Source: Ananas comosus
Taxonomy: Eukaryota; Streptophyta; Magnoliopsida; Poales; Bromeliaceae
DNA: 64,000 nt
Assembly: GCF_001540865.1 (NCBI RefSeq)
Contig: NW_017893433.1
Span: 1 to 64,000, forward strand
Direction: 5' to 3'
Both the position numbers and the translations under genes were made by a program. Below the pieces are notes generated by a model. That model saw nothing but the letters and a program-made list of their open reading frames with translations. It was not told the origin of the DNA and did no database searches. This document shows positions 37,286 through 48,417 of the stretch, piece by piece (the first letter of the stretch is position 1; each line of letters begins with the position of its first letter).

Positions 37286-38421
37286 TCTAGCTCACAGTCT
37301 GCGTTTGGGATGGTATAGCCATCCAATCCCCACATGGAGGGGATTGTCGTCGAGTACTCCGGAGTGTCGTGCGACTAGGACCACTTGGAGGTCCGGACCA
37401 CATGGAGGTCCGCAGACGGTCCCGGGCTTGGGTGCACTTGGAGCTCCCTCCCCACTTTGGGATTGAAAGGTGAGTTATTGGCGAACCCTAGGGCTTCGCT
37501 ACAGATTGGGTAAAAGAACAGTGAACAATGCCATTGAACATTATTATTCGAACATGGATCGAATTCGTTAGCATGATAGTAAACCTTTACTATTTGATGC
37601 ATGGTATGAGTTTTAGTTGCATCCCAGTTGAGTGGATTTAGGGCTGAGGTGCATGTGAGACATCCTTCACCTTGAGCCTGGCTTTGTGCGGTATTCCGCG
37701 TATGATTGACTCAAGACCGGGTCGAGTGGATAGCTTATGAAAGCAGGTTAAACCTTATGAGCAGAATTGTAATTGACAAGAATCTAAGATAGAGGAAAAC
37801 TTAGAAGTCAATTGGTTGAACTGTGAATAACAGGAATAAAAGTAGTATCGATTGAACTACTAGTTGGTTGCATGGTTGCATAAACTGCATGAATTTCATA
37901 TTGCATTTTGTGAGGCACAACATGTATTTCAATACTTGAATATATATATCTGTTGGATATCTGTTGGACTAACATGTTGCAGGGCCTCCTTAGACCTATT
38001 GGTCGAGCTTTTCCCTTGGGTGGCCGTACCCACTGGGAACCATGGAGTTGGTTCTCACCCCACGTTGTTTTGGGGTGTTACAGGTTCGCACGTGAGCGGC
38101 GCGACGGCGCGAGGCGAGGGCGTAGCTCCATAGATAGCGCCCTACCCCAGAGACCAGAGATAGAGGTACCCCGAGTCGGCATAGCCTAGGGGTAGAGGGA
38201 AAAGAAAAAGAGTAAACTTGTATTAATATTGCGATCATTGATTGTATTTGGAAGAAAATGTAATGTAATAATGCTAATGTGATGTAAAAATGAATCTAAT
38301 GAATGCTTGTAATAACATAGGATGTGTTATGTTGTTTGATACCTTCCTTATGCAATCTTGCTTGAATACTGTTCCTGGTTGGAACTTCTTGTACTTGTAT
38401 TGATTGCGACGCCTAGGACAT

Positions 38422-38440
38422 ACAGGGGAGACTCTGTCCG
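38422..38440 (+). promoter_or_regulatory. Conserved U5 hairpin motif, family B
   Basis: ACAGGGGAGACTCTGTCCG, 64 bp before the LTR end. It is identical in the other B copy (19,954-19,972) and on the minus strand in family F (41,070-41,088). Confidence 0.55.
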
Positions 38441-38504
38441 TTCGGCGGTCTGTCGGCGGCGCCGCGACCTCGGCCAAATAGGCGGGTGGTTGCGGGTCGT
38501 GACA

Positions 38505-38509
38505 GTACC
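38505..38509. repeat. Right target-site duplication of second family B solo LTR (GTACC)
   Basis: Matches 35,244-35,248. Confidence 0.9.
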
Positions 38510-39492
38510 CTTGAGGTAAGAGAATTGGATCATACTCACTGTCTGTTCCCGACTTGTGATGGTCGCTCCACACAAGTAGTGCGCTCCGGAGTTGGTCACA
38601 TAGGATTGCCTATTTGGGGTCCCGTGGGATAGGGATGGCCTATTTGGGGTCCTGAGGGATGGCCTATGTGGGATTCCGCAGACGGTATCAGATTCGTAGT
38701 TTGAGTCTTGTCTCCCTACGCGTCGAGATGGCTCTGTGAGTAGTAGGCGAATCCTTGAGTGAGCTACGGGGTTAATGAACAAGTAAATAGCCTTACTTCT
38801 TGGACATATGACGAGCTAGTTGATTACCTACTTCATTGTGCATGCATTCTCCATATTCATGATTCGAGCACAGTAGCGTAGCTTTATTATTCTGTTTTCA
38901 CAGCTTTCCATATCTATCTATCTGTTTATCTACTTGTGCCCACTTGGACCTAGTGGGGAGACCGGCGGAGTCGGCGGCCGAACCCACTGGGAACTATGGA
39001 AGATAGTTCTTACCCCACTCTCTACAAGTTCGAGCTCGGGTGTCCCCGGCGAGCGCAAGGATCGTGGCAAGGGCATAGTGCCCTAGTGGTATATGCACAT
39101 AGCTAGCTTTACTTCCTTTTGCATTAGCCGTCACCCTTTTGTATTTGAGAGTAGATGATGTATAGGTGTGAGGTTGTTTTGGAAGATATAAAAGCATGTC
39201 GTATATATATGTTTCAACTTGAAGTAGTCGATGTATCAAAGAGGTTGGATAAATGTAATAGATAGAACCTTCTCTCTTTATTTACTTGTATGTCTCATAC
39301 TTGTATCTTGCTCTTGTTGGTTAGCACTGGTGGTGCTCCTCGTGATCGTGTATTTATGAATTGATTCCTGGGTAAATTCTTATACATGAACAGTTGGCTT
39401 GGCCTTGGGCGGACAGGGGAGGTTCTGTCCGTTCGGCGTCTGTTCGACGTGCCCGGACCGAACCAAATTGGTAGCGGTCTCGGGGCATGACA
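38510..39492 (+). repeat. Family E solo LTR, right part
   Basis: It continues the LTR interrupted at 35,248 and ends GGGGCATGACA. No primer site follows, consistent with a solo LTR. The conserved motif lies at 39,411-39,431. Around 38,950-38,985 it shares the GGCGGAGTCGGCGGCCGAAC segment with the family D LTR. Confidence 0.88.
39411..39431 (+). promoter_or_regulatory. Conserved U5 hairpin motif, family E
   Basis: GGACAGGGGAGGTTCTGTCC plus G: inverted GGACAG/CTGTCC arms, 61 bp before the LTR end. Confidence 0.5.
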
Positions 39493-39497
39493 AATGA
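39493..39497. repeat. Right target-site duplication of family E solo LTR (AATGA)
   Basis: Matches 33,739-33,743. Confidence 0.85.
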
Positions 39498-39737
39498 AGT
39501 ATTCCTGGTCAACATGTATTACTTTAGGATATATTACTTTAGGTTATGTTTTACCTTTAGTTATCATTACATGTATGACTGCTTTTAAGGACATGGTCAA
39601 AATAATGATCTATTTTTGTGCCCTATAGCTTAAGTATTGCTATAGCTATATGTTTGTGTGTACTAAAGTATTTTTGGTCTATTTATCGATGTGCTCTCAT
39701 GTATTTGTCATTGACGACAGTTGGGTTCTGAAAGACA

Positions 39738-39941
39738 GTGATGGACAACTCAGTATATCAAATAGTATTTTCGTTAGCAATCATAGCCAATGTTATGGTA
39801 ATTTTAGATGAAGATGATGAATCTCGGGAGCATTTAATGCAATTTGAGCAAGAAAATCAGACATGTGCAAATACAGTCCCCAGACAAAGATGTCGAACTC
39901 GGCCCCTTACCGGATATCAAATTGTTAGTTGTATGACCTAG
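39738..39941 (+). pseudogene. Possible N-terminal fragment of a PIF/Harbinger transposase
   Basis: A 67-codon frame from the ATG at 39,738 starts MMDNSVYQIVFSLAIIANV, continues with an acidic stretch, then ends with a basic patch and RPLTGYQ before a stop at 39,941. The order (short hydrophobic N-terminus, acidic spacer, R-rich patch, LTG.Q) resembles what I recall of plant Harbinger transposase leaders, but the catalytic region does not follow. With the MYB-like fragment (33,342-33,536) on the other side of the family E LTR, it could be one Harbinger element with both genes in the same direction. The assignment rests on weak similarity. Confidence 0.3.
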
Positions 39942-40942
39942 AAGCCTATCAGGCAGACGCATTTTATTTTCTATAGGACATATATTTGTACTTAATCTTT
40001 ATTATTTATATAATTTGGTCTTTTATTCCATTCATGTTAAATGTGTCCATGAATCGTACTTTGAATTAATAAGATGATAATATGTATTCTCAAGAGTTGA
40101 GAATTTGAGATACATATTATTGGTGATTAATTCATAAATGCTCTCAATCGGAGGATCATCATGGGGGCGATGATTGATCCGGTAAGATTGATGTGTGTGC
40201 CGCTTCCCTATTAGGATGACGAATCTCGAGCCATCAGTGTGGGGACACTAGAGCGAACATGCAGGTGGTTGTTGGAGAACAAGGGTACTGAGCGTGACCA
40301 ACTACGAATAGTTACATGGATGTCTACTCATTCGTCAGTAACTGGTTCGATGTTGCAGTGGTACAACTGATCCTTAGACCTGCGACACCACGACTATTCA
40401 ATATGAGACTACTGTAGTTTGACTATGCAACAAACTCTGATCCCAGCCATGGGTCTTAGTAGTATATGTTGGCTGCTGTCGGTTCATATCAGGAATGGGT
40501 GTGTGTTTATAAGAGATCTATTGCTCTCGGTAGAGAGATAATTAGTTCTATGCTATTTGTAAGGCAAAGCTCAGAAATCCTCGGTCGGGGTAATATGGTG
40601 TATGGAAAGAGTTTTCCAAGAGTAACCATAAGAGCTTTTGTCCTATCAAGTTTGACATATGACGGGTGATGGGGTTTGATGAATATTCCATGACCTCCAC
40701 TCAATTGGAACTATGCGATAGAAGGATAGTATTGTACGGTAACTGCACCTAGAGGTTCAGTCCGATATTCACTTCTGACTGGATTGCCACTACATGCTGC
40801 TAGGCGTCACTAGTGGATTGTGGGAACCAGTAGAAATAATTATAGATAATTAATTATTCTATAAGGGTGGAATCAAAAGAGTTTGAGCCATCGAAAATAG
40901 TTTCAATAATTATGTAGATGGAGATCTCATCATATCTCACTA
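39942..40942. other. Unclassified intergenic sequence
   Basis: No convincing coding region. The part from about 40,040 to 40,940 has a mixed composition and a tone like retrotransposon untranslated sequence (for example ATTCTCAAGAGTTGAGAAT, an inverted repeat at 40,085-40,103), but I cannot name a family. Confidence 0.3.
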
Positions 40943-43900
40943 TGTCACGCCCCGAGGTCCCTCTTTAGTTTAAAGCATAGCGGAAAAGCGTTTGAAATTT
41001 TTTTTTTTTTTAAACTTGACCCCAGGGTATGCCAGATCCGCCACAAATACAGGAGATCCACTGTTCACACGGACAGAGTCTCCCCTGTATTTGCACGGCG
41101 TCGCACAAGTACAAGAGTTCAAACATGATACAACCACAACCAGATGAACATACAAATAATCACAGTTATATATTCATACACCATTCACCACAGATTCACA
41201 TTTTACCATTCGATATTTAAACATAAATTCACATCTATCAGTCAAAATATTTCCAACCACAGAAACAGGTTTTGAAATACTAAGATACAAAATCACTGAA
41301 AACCCTTTGAAAACTGTTCCCTACACGGAAACTTTTATCTTTTTAAAACGCTACCACGAGGGGTAGAAAATTATTTTTATTTTGCAAAATCCAGAAATCC
41401 ACATTTTCAAATGTAAATAAACACTGAACCACATAAACCAACTAAACTATTCATCAACCAAACTAAGAAGGGTAAGAAAGTAAACCGAATTAACCTGGGT
41501 CGAGAGCGCTATCGACCGCTACACGCGTACCTCACGTCTCGTCCCACTACTCACCGCCCGCGATACCTGAAAAATGGTGGGGGAGGTGAGAACATGTAAA
41601 CATGTCTTCCCTCCCAGTGGGTACCGCAAGCCGAAGAAGGCGAGGAGTACTCACCGGATCAGGAAGAGATAATCAACAGTATGGGTAAGTAAAATACAGT
41701 AGCAATGATAATAAACGAACAAGATATATATATATATATGAAAACACAACTACCGCTACTGTAATGTACAACTGCAAGCATACAAGGATATCAAAACTAT
41801 AGTAGCAAGACAACTCGTTAAGAAAGGAACTAGGGAAGTACATATGGCAACAACCGTACTATTAGCTATAAGCGTCAACAGGACGAGAAGTCCCAAAGGG
41901 TACCCAATCTAAACCCGCCCGTGTCGGTCTAAGAACCTCAGCCAAAACTCACTATCGCTTCCCACACCTGGCACTGTAACCCTAGCACAAAAGAACACGC
42001 TGGGCTTACCGGTCGGATGGTACGACACTTTTCCGAAAAGAACCACCCCTCCTTGCGGGATCAATCCCGCTTGGGTACGTGAAATGCACTCGAGCTGTGG
42101 CGATCAATGCGGATATGATCAATAGCCAACCGTCGGCAATCAGCCGGACAATCACTGCGCCCTCTGGGCATAACCGACCGTGTAGGTGTCATCAAGCAAC
42201 AACGTGAATCGACCGAGATAGTCAATGTACGGAAGTAAACGAACGACCCCAAACAGGTCCCGATGCCAATAAGGAGAAACCGACCCAACCATGGTCACCA
42301 AGTATAGTATATCAAAATAGCACATTATTCTACCCTATACAGGATACTACACATAGAACAAACTAGGCAGGGTAAATAAAGTAGTATGGTAGATACTGCT
42401 CGATGTTTCAACTAAAGTACGAACGCAAGAACCGACCGATATGTCAACAGGAGTTGTATCGATATAGTCCAATACCGTCGAGCACCAGCGACAATCCTAC
42501 CCTCAGGTACACCGACCTCAAAGGGTATCGGAACGACAAGTCAAGAAATAGACCAACCCAATACATAGTTGCAACCAACCGACCAAACAGGTCAACAGAT
42601 TATAAGATTAAAAGCACCGATCAACGTGAGGTCATCGAAACGAAGTACGGGAGAACCGGACCAACCAAGTCACCGCCAGCGAAAGTACGAAGAACCGACC
42701 AATCAAGGTCCACCAGTATTCACATTAGGGATAAATACTCACTTCCTACCAACATGATACTAAGCATAGGAAACATATGAGTAGAGTATGGATAGAAAAC
42801 AACGTGGATGAAGCGTCACATATATAATACGAAGTACCAATAGAAGAACAGGGATAGAAGAGATATCACCGAGCGTGCCCACCACTGTACCGGACTTCGG
42901 ATCGACAATAACCCACATGTACAAAATTACAAATGCGCACCTGTCTCCTGACTTGCAAACATAAGGACGTCAACCGGACCTAAGGAAGTCCCACCGGGTT
43001 AGTGGTCTTAACCACAGCTAATAATATCACTAATCCACAACACGAAGCCAAACCCATGGAGAATCGTTCCCAAACCGATCGCCGGTAATATCGCCGGAAG
43101 CCCGTATCGCATGGGACCTCCGCCGGGAAGCCCGAACTGTTCCCAGAACATACCCGTCTTGAGTTTGAGGTCACCTGCTGCCACTAAACATAAATAATCA
43201 TGCATCATGGCAGCGAACACAACTCCTCGTGTCGAAACAATTATCGTCGGATAATCGTTTCGATTCGGGTTCCCGGAAGTGTCTATTTCGACACCGGAAC
43301 CTACCGTCGCTCACCCGTCATTTCCGAACTCTCGAAATGACGCAAGTGACCAGCCAACAAGGCTCAGCGACTACGCAAAAGTTCACGAAGCATCGTCGGA
43401 ATAATTCCGAACCGAACCCGCGTTCCGTCGGCGGATTTCGCCGAAAAACGCACCGGAAAAGCATTTCCGATCTTCGCAAGGGTCTAGGGCCTTGGACAAT
43501 CAGTCCAGAGGTTACTCTCAGCGTTTACACGCTGTCCACAGCGACCGAGTCGATGTTATATGCAAGAAAGCACATCATGAACCCTAAAATCTATCATTTT
43601 ATGCGATTTTCGACAGTTTTAATGGCCCGATCTTGCGATACGAGGCTCGCTGGGTCAACCGTCGCACCCGCTGATATATTTCAGCGTGCCGGAGACCGTG
43701 CTCACCATTCAGAGCACAATCGGCGACTGTGGTGCGCGCATGAGTGACGCGAAGGTCTAATAAACTGCGCGCACCGTGCGAAGATCGCGACTAATTCACT
43801 AACCAGGGCATCTTTGCCGCTGTCGGAGGTGAGCACGATGTTCAGCACGAACCCTAGATCATCGTGCTCACTTCCCAAAGTTCAGGAGGCTAATCGGATC

Positions 43901-45442
43901 ACCGGAAAGGTGACCGGAAACTCGAAAAACAGTGCTGGAACGTAAATGGACACTCACCGTGAGGGGAGGAACTAGGGTTGGCCGCCGGCGATATTCCGGC
44001 GGGCGGTCCGGCCGGGGATGGGTGCAACAGATGGCGGGGCTCCGGGGCACTCCACATCAGGCGGCGCAGGGCGGCCGGAGGTGTGGCGGCGGCGTACGGA
44101 GCCGCCAACGCCCCTGCGGTTTGGTGCCTTCCAACAGTCGCCGGCGGCGATGCGGCGGCCGGGGCTGGTCGGGGCCGGTCGGGGACGACGGCGGGGGTCG
44201 AGGCGGTGGCCGAGCTTGCGTCGGCGGGCGGCGGCGATGCCCGGGAGTGAAGGCGGCCCGCGCTCGGCCCGTACAGCACAAAGGCGGCGGCAGGGGGCAC
44301 CTGCGGCGGCCGGCGGTGCTCAAGGGTGGCCGGGGTCGGGTGCGGTGGTCGCCGGATGATCGGCGGAGACCTCCGCGGCCGTCGGGAAGCGGCGGCAGGG
44401 CTCACACACCCGAGCCACCCAGCTTCGGCCTGGGTGGTGTCCCTGGGGCCGCAGGCGGCTACGGCGGCTCCGGCGGCGCACGGCGACGGTGGGGGTCGGC
44501 GGTGACGGTGCCGGCGGGGGTGCCTGGGTCGGGGCTCACCTCACTCGAGGCCTGGCCGGCTCAGGGTGGTGCTGGGTACATCCTCGGCCAAGGTGGAGGG
44601 AGAGGGAGGAAGGTTGGAGCTTGGGAAATCATTTCCGGCGACGGCGGCGGCTGCCGGCCGCCGGGGTGCAAGCACGGCGTGGACAGGGGGCCTCCTAGGC
44701 GGCTGGTGCACAGGGAGGGCTAGGGTTAGGGTTTCCACGAAGCCCTAGGTTCCAACACACATATAAATATGTGGCAAAATACAATTTAGCCCCTCAAATA
44801 AGAATATTTCTATCCCAGCCCTTCACAACGCGTGAAATATGCGCGAATACACCTTCACAAACAAATTCACGCGAAACGGCACATAAAATATCGCACTTTT
44901 TGCGAAATTACCCATTTGCCAACACCGACCTCTCCTCGATCAACGTGTGATCTCCGCAGATCCGTCCGTCAGATTTGCGAACGGATTGCACCAGTGCGAT
45001 CAGCACTTCGGAGACAACAAAGCTACGATTTGTTTCACCACGATCGGCCACGGATTCACGACAAAATCCAAACTTTCTTTCCAATAGAAGGAATAACACA
45101 TAAATACATATAAAACACGTATTTTCGGATTTTCTCGAAATTCGTGCATCAAACTCAAAATCCGTCAGCGCCAGTAGTTCCAGAATAGCTGAACCGGTCG
45201 AAACGAGCTATTGGATCGCTATGAACGGAGTCCGATACGCGCCAGAAGCCTACTCTACTCCGTGGCTTCTCCGAAAAACCGGAGTTACTATTCACTTAAG
45301 TGAAAACTAAAAGTCGCGTATCTTCTCCATTTTAGCTCATTTTCGCCCAAAATTTGACGAGTGCTTATGTAATTAAATTACACACATAAACATCAGCAAC
45401 AGAGAGTTTAGTTGCACTGTCAAAAAAATCTCAGTCCTTACA
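40943..45442 (-). repeat. Family F LTR, 4,500 bp (minus strand)
   Basis: On the minus strand it runs from TGTAAGGACTGAG (45,442) to GGGCGTGACA (40,943). It has a TATA-like ATTTATATGTG at about 44,759-44,770 and, downstream of that, a very GC-rich leader (43,930-44,720). Open frames in that leader are composition artefacts. The conserved hairpin motif is at 41,070-41,088. No primer site or coding region adjoins. The flanks (CACTA left, CCAAC right) do not match, so a simple solo-LTR insertion is not shown. The start is homologous to 62,851 onward. Confidence 0.82.
41070..41088 (-). promoter_or_regulatory. Conserved U5 hairpin motif, family F
   Basis: On the minus strand ACAGGGGAGACTCTGTCCG, identical over 19 bp to family B, 127 bp before the LTR end. 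Another CAGGAGAT/CTGTAT-like half lies beside it. Confidence 0.55.
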
Positions 45443-45814
45443 CCAACCTTCTTCGAATAGAAGGAAACACACACATAAATACATATAAAATATGTATTTT
45501 TAGATTTTCTCGAAATCCGTGCGTCAAACTCAAAATTCGTCAGCGTCATTAGCTCCAGAACAGCTGACCCGGTCGAAACGAGCTATTGGACTGCTATGAA
45601 CAGAGTCCGGTACGAGCCAGAAGCCAACTTCTCACCGCGGCTTCTCCGGAAAATCGAGTTACTATTCACTTTAAGTGAAACTTGGAAATCGCGTAGAATT
45701 TCCGTTTTAACTTGTTTTCGCCCGAAACTTGACGAGTGCTTTTGTAATTAAATTACACACAAAAACATCGTCAACTGAGAGTTTAGCTACACTGCAAAAA
45801 TCTCAGTCCTTACA
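45443..45814 (-). repeat. Truncated second family F LTR start, 372 bp
   Basis: A second copy of the LTR start sits head-to-tail upstream of 45,442, again beginning TGTAAGGACTGAG (45,814 on the minus strand). It is closer to the copy at 62,851-63,222 than to its neighbour, so it is a different family member cut at AAGAAGGTTGG, not a simple tandem duplication. Confidence 0.75.
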
Positions 45815-46170
45815 AGCGAGACGATCAGTGATAGTGTTGCCCTCCCTGTACGTGTGTTGAATAATGATCTTGCAGGCACTCTTGCATCGACTATTTCGTC
45901 CCCTAGGGCGCATTTTTGATACCTTTGCTGAAGAGGTGGATCACCTAGAACAAGTCGCTCTCCAAGATAACGTGCGAAAAGCCGGCCTTGGTTGTCTCCG
46001 TCAGCGCCAATCGTTTGGTCCATAGCTCCGAGTATAGAGGATGGACGTCCAAATAGCACGAAGCTCCGATGAAGATGAAGAGGCCATCAGAGTCTCTGGT
46101 CATGAGCTCGGCACCTCTACTTGAGTCTCTTCCAATGAAAAAGCCGTCAGTGTTTAGCTTTATCTAGTCA
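45815..46170 (-). pseudogene. Decayed RNase H-like (RVT_3) domain, non-LTR retrotransposon type
   Basis: On the minus strand the frame from 46,165 reads IKLNTDG, then SELWTKRLAL and VILESD, with the order and spacing of a plant RNase H-like domain. These carry the expected Asp, Glu and Asp. After several stops a +1 shift gives the final motif YREGNTITDRLA next to 45,815. Such domains end plant LINE reverse transcriptases and also occur as stand-alone genes. A TAG precedes IKLNTDG and at least three more stops follow ESD. The F fragment begins directly after the last motif. Confidence 0.7.
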
Positions 46171-46620
46171 TCAGGAGGCAGGTGCTAGGAGATGGCGAAG
46201 TCTATTTCCAGCAGTGGGCTCGCTCCTTCTTCTTTGAGCTCGGCGGGAGCTCACAAACATCGTAGGGCTGCGAAGGAAGCGGAACGACGATGCCATAGAA
46301 ACCGTTGTCGCCACTGCCATTGCAGCTAGGTGCAGGGACAAAGCGGCAGGGCACGCTCGGAAGACGGTCGACACAGTAAGCGGCCTTGAACAGTGGTGAA
46401 AGAGAAAGCAAAGGGTGAAATCGATTCGACGACGCGATTCAAAGAATGGGATGAACGATTCAGAGAATGGGATGAAGCAAGAGCTCTATAAAGAGAGGAA
46501 GCGGAGAAAAAGAAAGGGGGAGAGGTGTAGAGTAATTAACTAGTGCGAGAGATTACGAAATATGAAAACGAAATATGAAATTCGCTAAAAAAAAACCGAA
46601 ATTCTCTTTTATAGTTAAAA
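46171..46620. other. Moderately GC-rich sequence, no recognised gene
   Basis: On the minus strand 46,411-46,202 there is a 69-codon open stretch (CVDRLPSVPCRFVPAP) ahead of the RNase H region. It could be the preceding part of the same decayed element or an exon remnant. I do not recognise it. Confidence 0.25.
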
Positions 46621-46689
46621 AAATCATTATTGGGACACGGTATACAAGAATTCCCTGTTCGAGTGCCAGTCCGAGTTAAATAATTAATT

Positions 46690-46885
46690 ATTTAGTGTAT
46701 TTAGTGTGTTTATGCAATAACTAATATTTATTTATATTGATTACCTAATTATTATTTTTTACTAATATAATTATTTTCTTAACTAATTATCTAACTATTA
46801 AATAATTAACTAATTAATTTATTAAATTACTTATGTTAATTAAATTACCAATTAACAGTACTCATTCTTAATTAACTTATCTATA
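46690..46885. repeat. AT-rich repeat shared with 61,010-61,215
   Basis: Both begin TAGTGTGTTTATGCAATAAC and share AATTAACAGTACTCA further on. They are probably copies of the interior of the MITE family described at 60,660-61,612. Confidence 0.6.
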
Positions 46886-47534
46886 CTACTTATAAAAGAG
46901 GGAGTTTTAAAATTTTTTTCTTTCCGAAAGTGCCGGTCGTATTAATATAATTCCAACCACATACTAGCAATATCATTCATTCAACTTAGAATAAATCACA
47001 GTAAATTTCACTTTTTATATGCGTACCCTATTTCTTAATAACCGTCGCCTACATAATATCGTATTTTATCACAAATAATATTTGCGATCTACACATTTCT
47101 TAAGTATTTTCTTTCTCACGCCACCTATATAATATCCATCCAATCACGTAACATCTTCCACATATATAATATTTAATCATATTTTTTTTAAAAGTGAATA
47201 TATAAAAATTATCTCAATTTTATGAGATATTTTTCAATAAAATATAACATATGAATTTAAAATTTAAAATTTAAAATTTGTCGATAAATGTGATGCATAA
47301 ATTTATATTCATTTGAGATAATTATTAAATAGTTGTTGACAGACCTTTTTTTAGTAAGAAAAAATATTGCATTCCATTTGCGAGAACAGAAAAAAATTCA
47401 TATTTATCCAAATTTCTGCCAACCAAAAGCCAACCGAAAGATATCTACTATAGAATATTTTTTACAAGTGCCTCATAAAAAAATATTTCATACTCATCAA
47501 AAGACGAAAATCGCTACGTAACACACATTGAAAA
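46886..47534. other. AT-rich intergenic DNA
   Basis: Short A/T runs and no coding region or repeat boundary that I can support. Confidence 0.4.
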
Positions 47535-48410
47535 TAGGGGCAATTTCACCAGTACCCCTCTCAAATTTATAAATTTTATGGATAACCCTACAAAAGTTAA
47601 AATATCATGCATACCCTTTAAAATGTAAAAAATTATCATAAATACCCCTACAGTCAGTTTTCCCTTATGAAATAAGGGATTAAATAATGAAATAACGAAT
47701 TTACCCTATTAAATAAGGGATTAAATACTGAAATGACGAAAGTCAGTTTTCCCTTACGAAATAAGGGATTAAATAATGAAATGACGAATTTACCCTATTA
47801 AATAAGGGATTAAATAATGAAATGACGAATTTACCCTTAATTGTTTGATACTACTTGAGAAATGTAGTGGAGATCCTTCAACTATAGCTATTTTGAAATA
47901 ATTTCCTTAATAAAACCCCTTAACTTTTAGTTTTTTAAAATTTAGAGATTTAGCGTCAAAAAAAAAGAAAATGTATTAAATTTAACACAACTTTTCAGCT
48001 AAAATAACTCAAATAATTTAATTTTAATCGGCAAAATGTATGGAGACCCCCTCAACTATAGACGATTTTGATATTAGACCCCTCAACTTCAAAATTTTTT
48101 TTTTGTTGACACCCTTTTAACCTCTATTTATTTTAATATGAGTTTTCATATTTATTCATTATTAATTTTATCAAATTAAATAAATTTATTAGTTATTAAC
48201 TACTAATTGGTTTAGTGTTATTTACTTAAAAGTAAGCAATATTAAATTTGGCGAGATCACCAATTTGATAAAATTCATAATTTTTTAATTAAAATTGCTT
48301 AATTTTTAAAATTAAAGATAAGGAGATGTCAACCAGAAGAATAAAAGTTGAGGGGGCCATTTCAAAAAGACCTATAGTTGAGCAAGTTTTTTTTCATTTT
48401 CACCTTCCAA
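47535..48410. repeat. Low-complexity repeat region with ~110-bp tandem units
   Basis: From 47,645 to 47,840 the block CCCTTATGAAATAAGGGATT... and CCCTATTAAATAAGGGATT alternates in 2-3 tandem units, each containing a CCCTT/AAGGG hairpin and ATGACGAATTTACCCT. The flank 47,535-47,640 (CAATTTCACCAGTACCCCTC) is mirrored, inverted and diverged, at 49,550-49,675, which may be the ends of one larger element with the MITE at 48,418 nested in it. Confidence 0.5.
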
Positions 48411-48417
48411 GAGACTA

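Larger units (their letters stand above)
35249..38504 (+). repeat. Complete solo LTR of family B, 3,256 bp
   Basis: It runs from TGTAAGGTAC to GGTCGTGACA with perfect 5-bp duplications on both sides and no internal element region, so it is a solo LTR formed by LTR-LTR recombination. It includes a 50-bp minisatellite, a CT-rich leader (35,860-35,945), the ACCTAATTGCTAGGT segment and the conserved motif at 38,422-38,440. It is the reference for the interrupted copy at 8,568-20,036. Confidence 0.95.

Noticed and set aside
37864..38133. Open frames inside the family B LTR, also present in the first copy at 19,394-19,693
   Set aside because: They occur in both B copies because the LTR is repeated, but they cross splice-like and CT-rich segments, differ in frame between copies and have no known domain.
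43932..44723. Open frames up to 263 codons in GC-rich DNA on both strands
   Set aside because: They lie in the leader of the family F LTR, overlap in several frames, are almost only Gly, Arg, Pro and Ala, and have no domain. GC-rich composition explains them.
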